From Candidatus Bathyarchaeum sp. (GTDB lineage Archaea > Thermoproteota > Bathyarchaeia > Bathyarchaeales > Bathyarchaeaceae), in assembly GCA_004376385.1 (NCBI GenBank), contig SOJY01000065.1, positions 1 through 5,768 of the forward strand: 5,768 nt of DNA, written 5' to 3'. This document shows positions 4,707 to 5,768 of the stretch, piece by piece. Below the pieces are notes generated by a model. The model was not told the origin of the DNA. It searched no databases and worked only from the letters and a program-made list of their open reading frames with translations. The stretch's first letter is position 1; each line of letters opens with the position of its first letter. The position numbers and the translations under genes are program-made.

Positions 4707-5486
4707 ATGGTTACCGTTTCCGCAAATCTAATACAATCACATCTAAAAGAACCAAAAGTTAAACAGATGTTTCGATTGATGGAAACAGACATAGAAGTCC
4801 AGAACACGCTCCGCATGTCCAATGTGATGGCGGTGGAACGACTGAAATACAATGACCACGGTCCAGTCCACTCCAAAATTGTTTCAGGAAGTGCCCTAGA
4901 AATTTTTGACATCTTAAGTCAGGAAGTCACGCCTACGACTATAGAAAACAATGTTTGTTCTCTTGAAGATGCCAAGGTTATTGTTCTTTGTGGGTCGTAT
5001 CTCCACGACTTGGGAAACAGCATTCACCGAGTTAACCATCACATCCATAGCTGTGTGATAGCAAATCCCATCTTGGATAGACTTCTCAGGAAGGTTTACC
5101 CAGAAGACGTGGGTCTGGCGGTGAGATTAAAGTCTGAGATACTGCACACTATTTTTTCTCATGAAAATGAAGTTGAGTGTTTAAGTGTAGAGGCTGGAGC
5201 AGCAAAGATAGCTGATGGAACTGACATGGCTCATGGAAGGACCAGAATTCCTTACAGAACCGGAAAGGTGGATATTCACTCGCTCTCCGCGCTCTCTATA
5301 ACCAAGGTGGAAATCGAGAAGGGAAAACGGAAACCTGTTCAAATCTTTGTAAGCATGACCAATCCAGCGGGGGTCTTCCAAATAGAAGAAGTGATGGAGA
5401 AAAAACTCCAGACTTCAGGCATACAAGATTTGGTTGACATTATAGCATTGGAAAAGGGAATACAGATAAGACGAAGCAAGGCTTGA
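4707..5486 (+). CDS. HD-superfamily metal-dependent phosphohydrolase
   Basis: The 259-residue soluble protein has a recognisable HD domain: NDHGPVHSKIV (49-59, H51 and H55), the core pair in YLHDLGNSIHR (98-108, H100-D101), histidines H111/H112, ILHTIFSHE (145-153, H147 and H152) and the closing aspartate in KIADGTDMAHGR (167-178, D170, with D173 nearby). H, HD, D plus the extra histidines point to a one- or two-metal centre, as in hydrolases of nucleotides or cyclic nucleotides. Residues 183-259 form a separate C-terminal part with strands (ALSITKVEIEKG, PVQIFVSMTNPAG) and a final helical segment; I cannot name it. It resembles archaeal predicted HD hydrolases of unknown substrate. The start ATG 4707 follows GGGTGA at 4692-4697. 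It lies 89 bases after the nuclease-like gene in the same direction. The substrate (dNTP, cyclic nucleotide or other phosphate ester) is not predictable. Confidence 0.9.
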   Translation: MVTVSANLIQSHLKEPKVKQMFRLMETDIEVQNTLRMSNVMAVERLKYNDHGPVHSKIVSGSALEIFDILSQEVTPTTIENNVCSLEDAKVIVLCGSYLHDLGNSIHRVNHHIHSCVIANPILDRLLRKVYPEDVGLAVRLKSEILHTIFSHENEVECLSVEAGAAKIADGTDMAHGRTRIPYRTGKVDIHSLSALSITKVEIEKGKRKPVQIFVSMTNPAGVFQIEEVMEKKLQTSGIQDLVDIIALEKGIQIRRSKA

Positions 5487-5694
5487 TAAAACTATCAACC
5501 GCGAATACTTCTTCTCCACAATTACAACAATAATATTCACCATAGTCTTCTGCTATGAAGCAGCAAAAGCATGGAACAGAAGAGAAGTATAGACCTAAAA
5601 GACAGTTTCTTACCAGGTACCTTTTCTGAACAAAGACTTGTTTATCTTCCAAGTTTCGAAACAAAACAGCAGAAGATAACAAACAGTTAATCAT
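5440..5694 (-). CDS. Doubtful ORF with zinc-ribbon-like cysteines, 84 aa
   Basis: On the minus strand this frame contains PCFCCFIAEDYGEYYCCNCG (residues 41-60), which reads as C-x2-C-x10-C-x2-C (C42, C45, C56, C59) with the YCxxCGEE ending typical of zinc ribbons. That pattern is uncommon by chance and is the only support. Against it: no Shine-Dalgarno site at the ATG at 5694, a C-terminus (residues 69-84) that runs 47 bases antisense into the end of the HD gene, and no partner gene. It may be a small zinc-binding protein transcribed towards the HD gene, the trace of one, or a chance frame. Confidence 0.25.
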   Translation of the reverse strand: MINCLLSSAVLFRNLEDKQVFVQKRYLVRNCLLGLYFSSVPCFCCFIAEDYGEYYCCNCGEEVFAVDSFIKPCFVLSVFPFPML

Positions 5695-5768
5695 ATTAGG
5701 AGACTAATAGAGGTTCATTGTTGAAAACAGTACTTTTTCTGTTTTTCCAAGCAAGACAATTATTTACT

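Noticed and set aside
5718..5768. Possible start of a plus-strand gene (TTG behind AGAGG, open to the window edge, reading MLKTVLFLFFQ)
   Set aside because: Only 17 codons are visible, with a rare start codon and two competing TTGs. It cannot be told from chance without downstream sequence.

Overview
The window looks like a stretch of archaeal chromosome of moderate to low GC, most probably from an uncultured Thermoproteota-type lineage such as Bathyarchaeia. The archaeal call rests on a UPF0147 protein (a family I know only from archaea), a stand-alone Lrp/AsnC ligand-binding (RAM) protein, TATA-like boxes about 25 bases ahead of likely start sites, T-run terminators, and clear Shine-Dalgarno sites on several genes. 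The lineage below archaea is an inference from gene style.

Positions 1-900 are AT-rich and poor in recognisable genes. They hold two short orphan reading frames (83-280 and 340-531) and then a long nested inverted-repeat structure (core 636-801). That structure has a TATA-like box upstream and a T-run downstream, so it is a candidate structured RNA. Positions 912-2253 hold two minus-strand genes: a ROK-family sugar kinase and, downstream of it, the 83-residue RAM-domain protein.

From 2359 the genes are on the plus strand. First comes a free-standing single-motif LAGLIDADG homing endonuclease (2479-2976). A roughly 400-base spacer follows, with a possible 33-codon ORF behind a strong ribosome binding site. 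The UPF0147 gene (3386-3664) has a 9-bp inverted repeat in its promoter/leader. A second spacer of about 310 bases carries a T-run terminator and hairpins. Then come a conserved-looking 212-residue protein with a possible PD-(D/E)xK nuclease core (3979-4617) and a 259-residue HD-superfamily phosphohydrolase (4707-5486). The last 280 bases contain only a weak candidate: a minus-strand ORF with a zinc-ribbon-like cysteine pattern.

The genes do not form one pathway. The ROK kinase points to sugar phosphorylation. The RAM protein is a small-molecule-sensing module. The endonuclease is a selfish element. The nuclease-like/HD pair are co-directional neighbours that could share a nucleic-acid or nucleotide role, which the sequence does not prove. 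No CRISPR array, tRNA, rRNA, insertion sequence or recognised defence operon was found. The items most worth a second look are the 166-base hairpin and the nuclease-like/HD pair.
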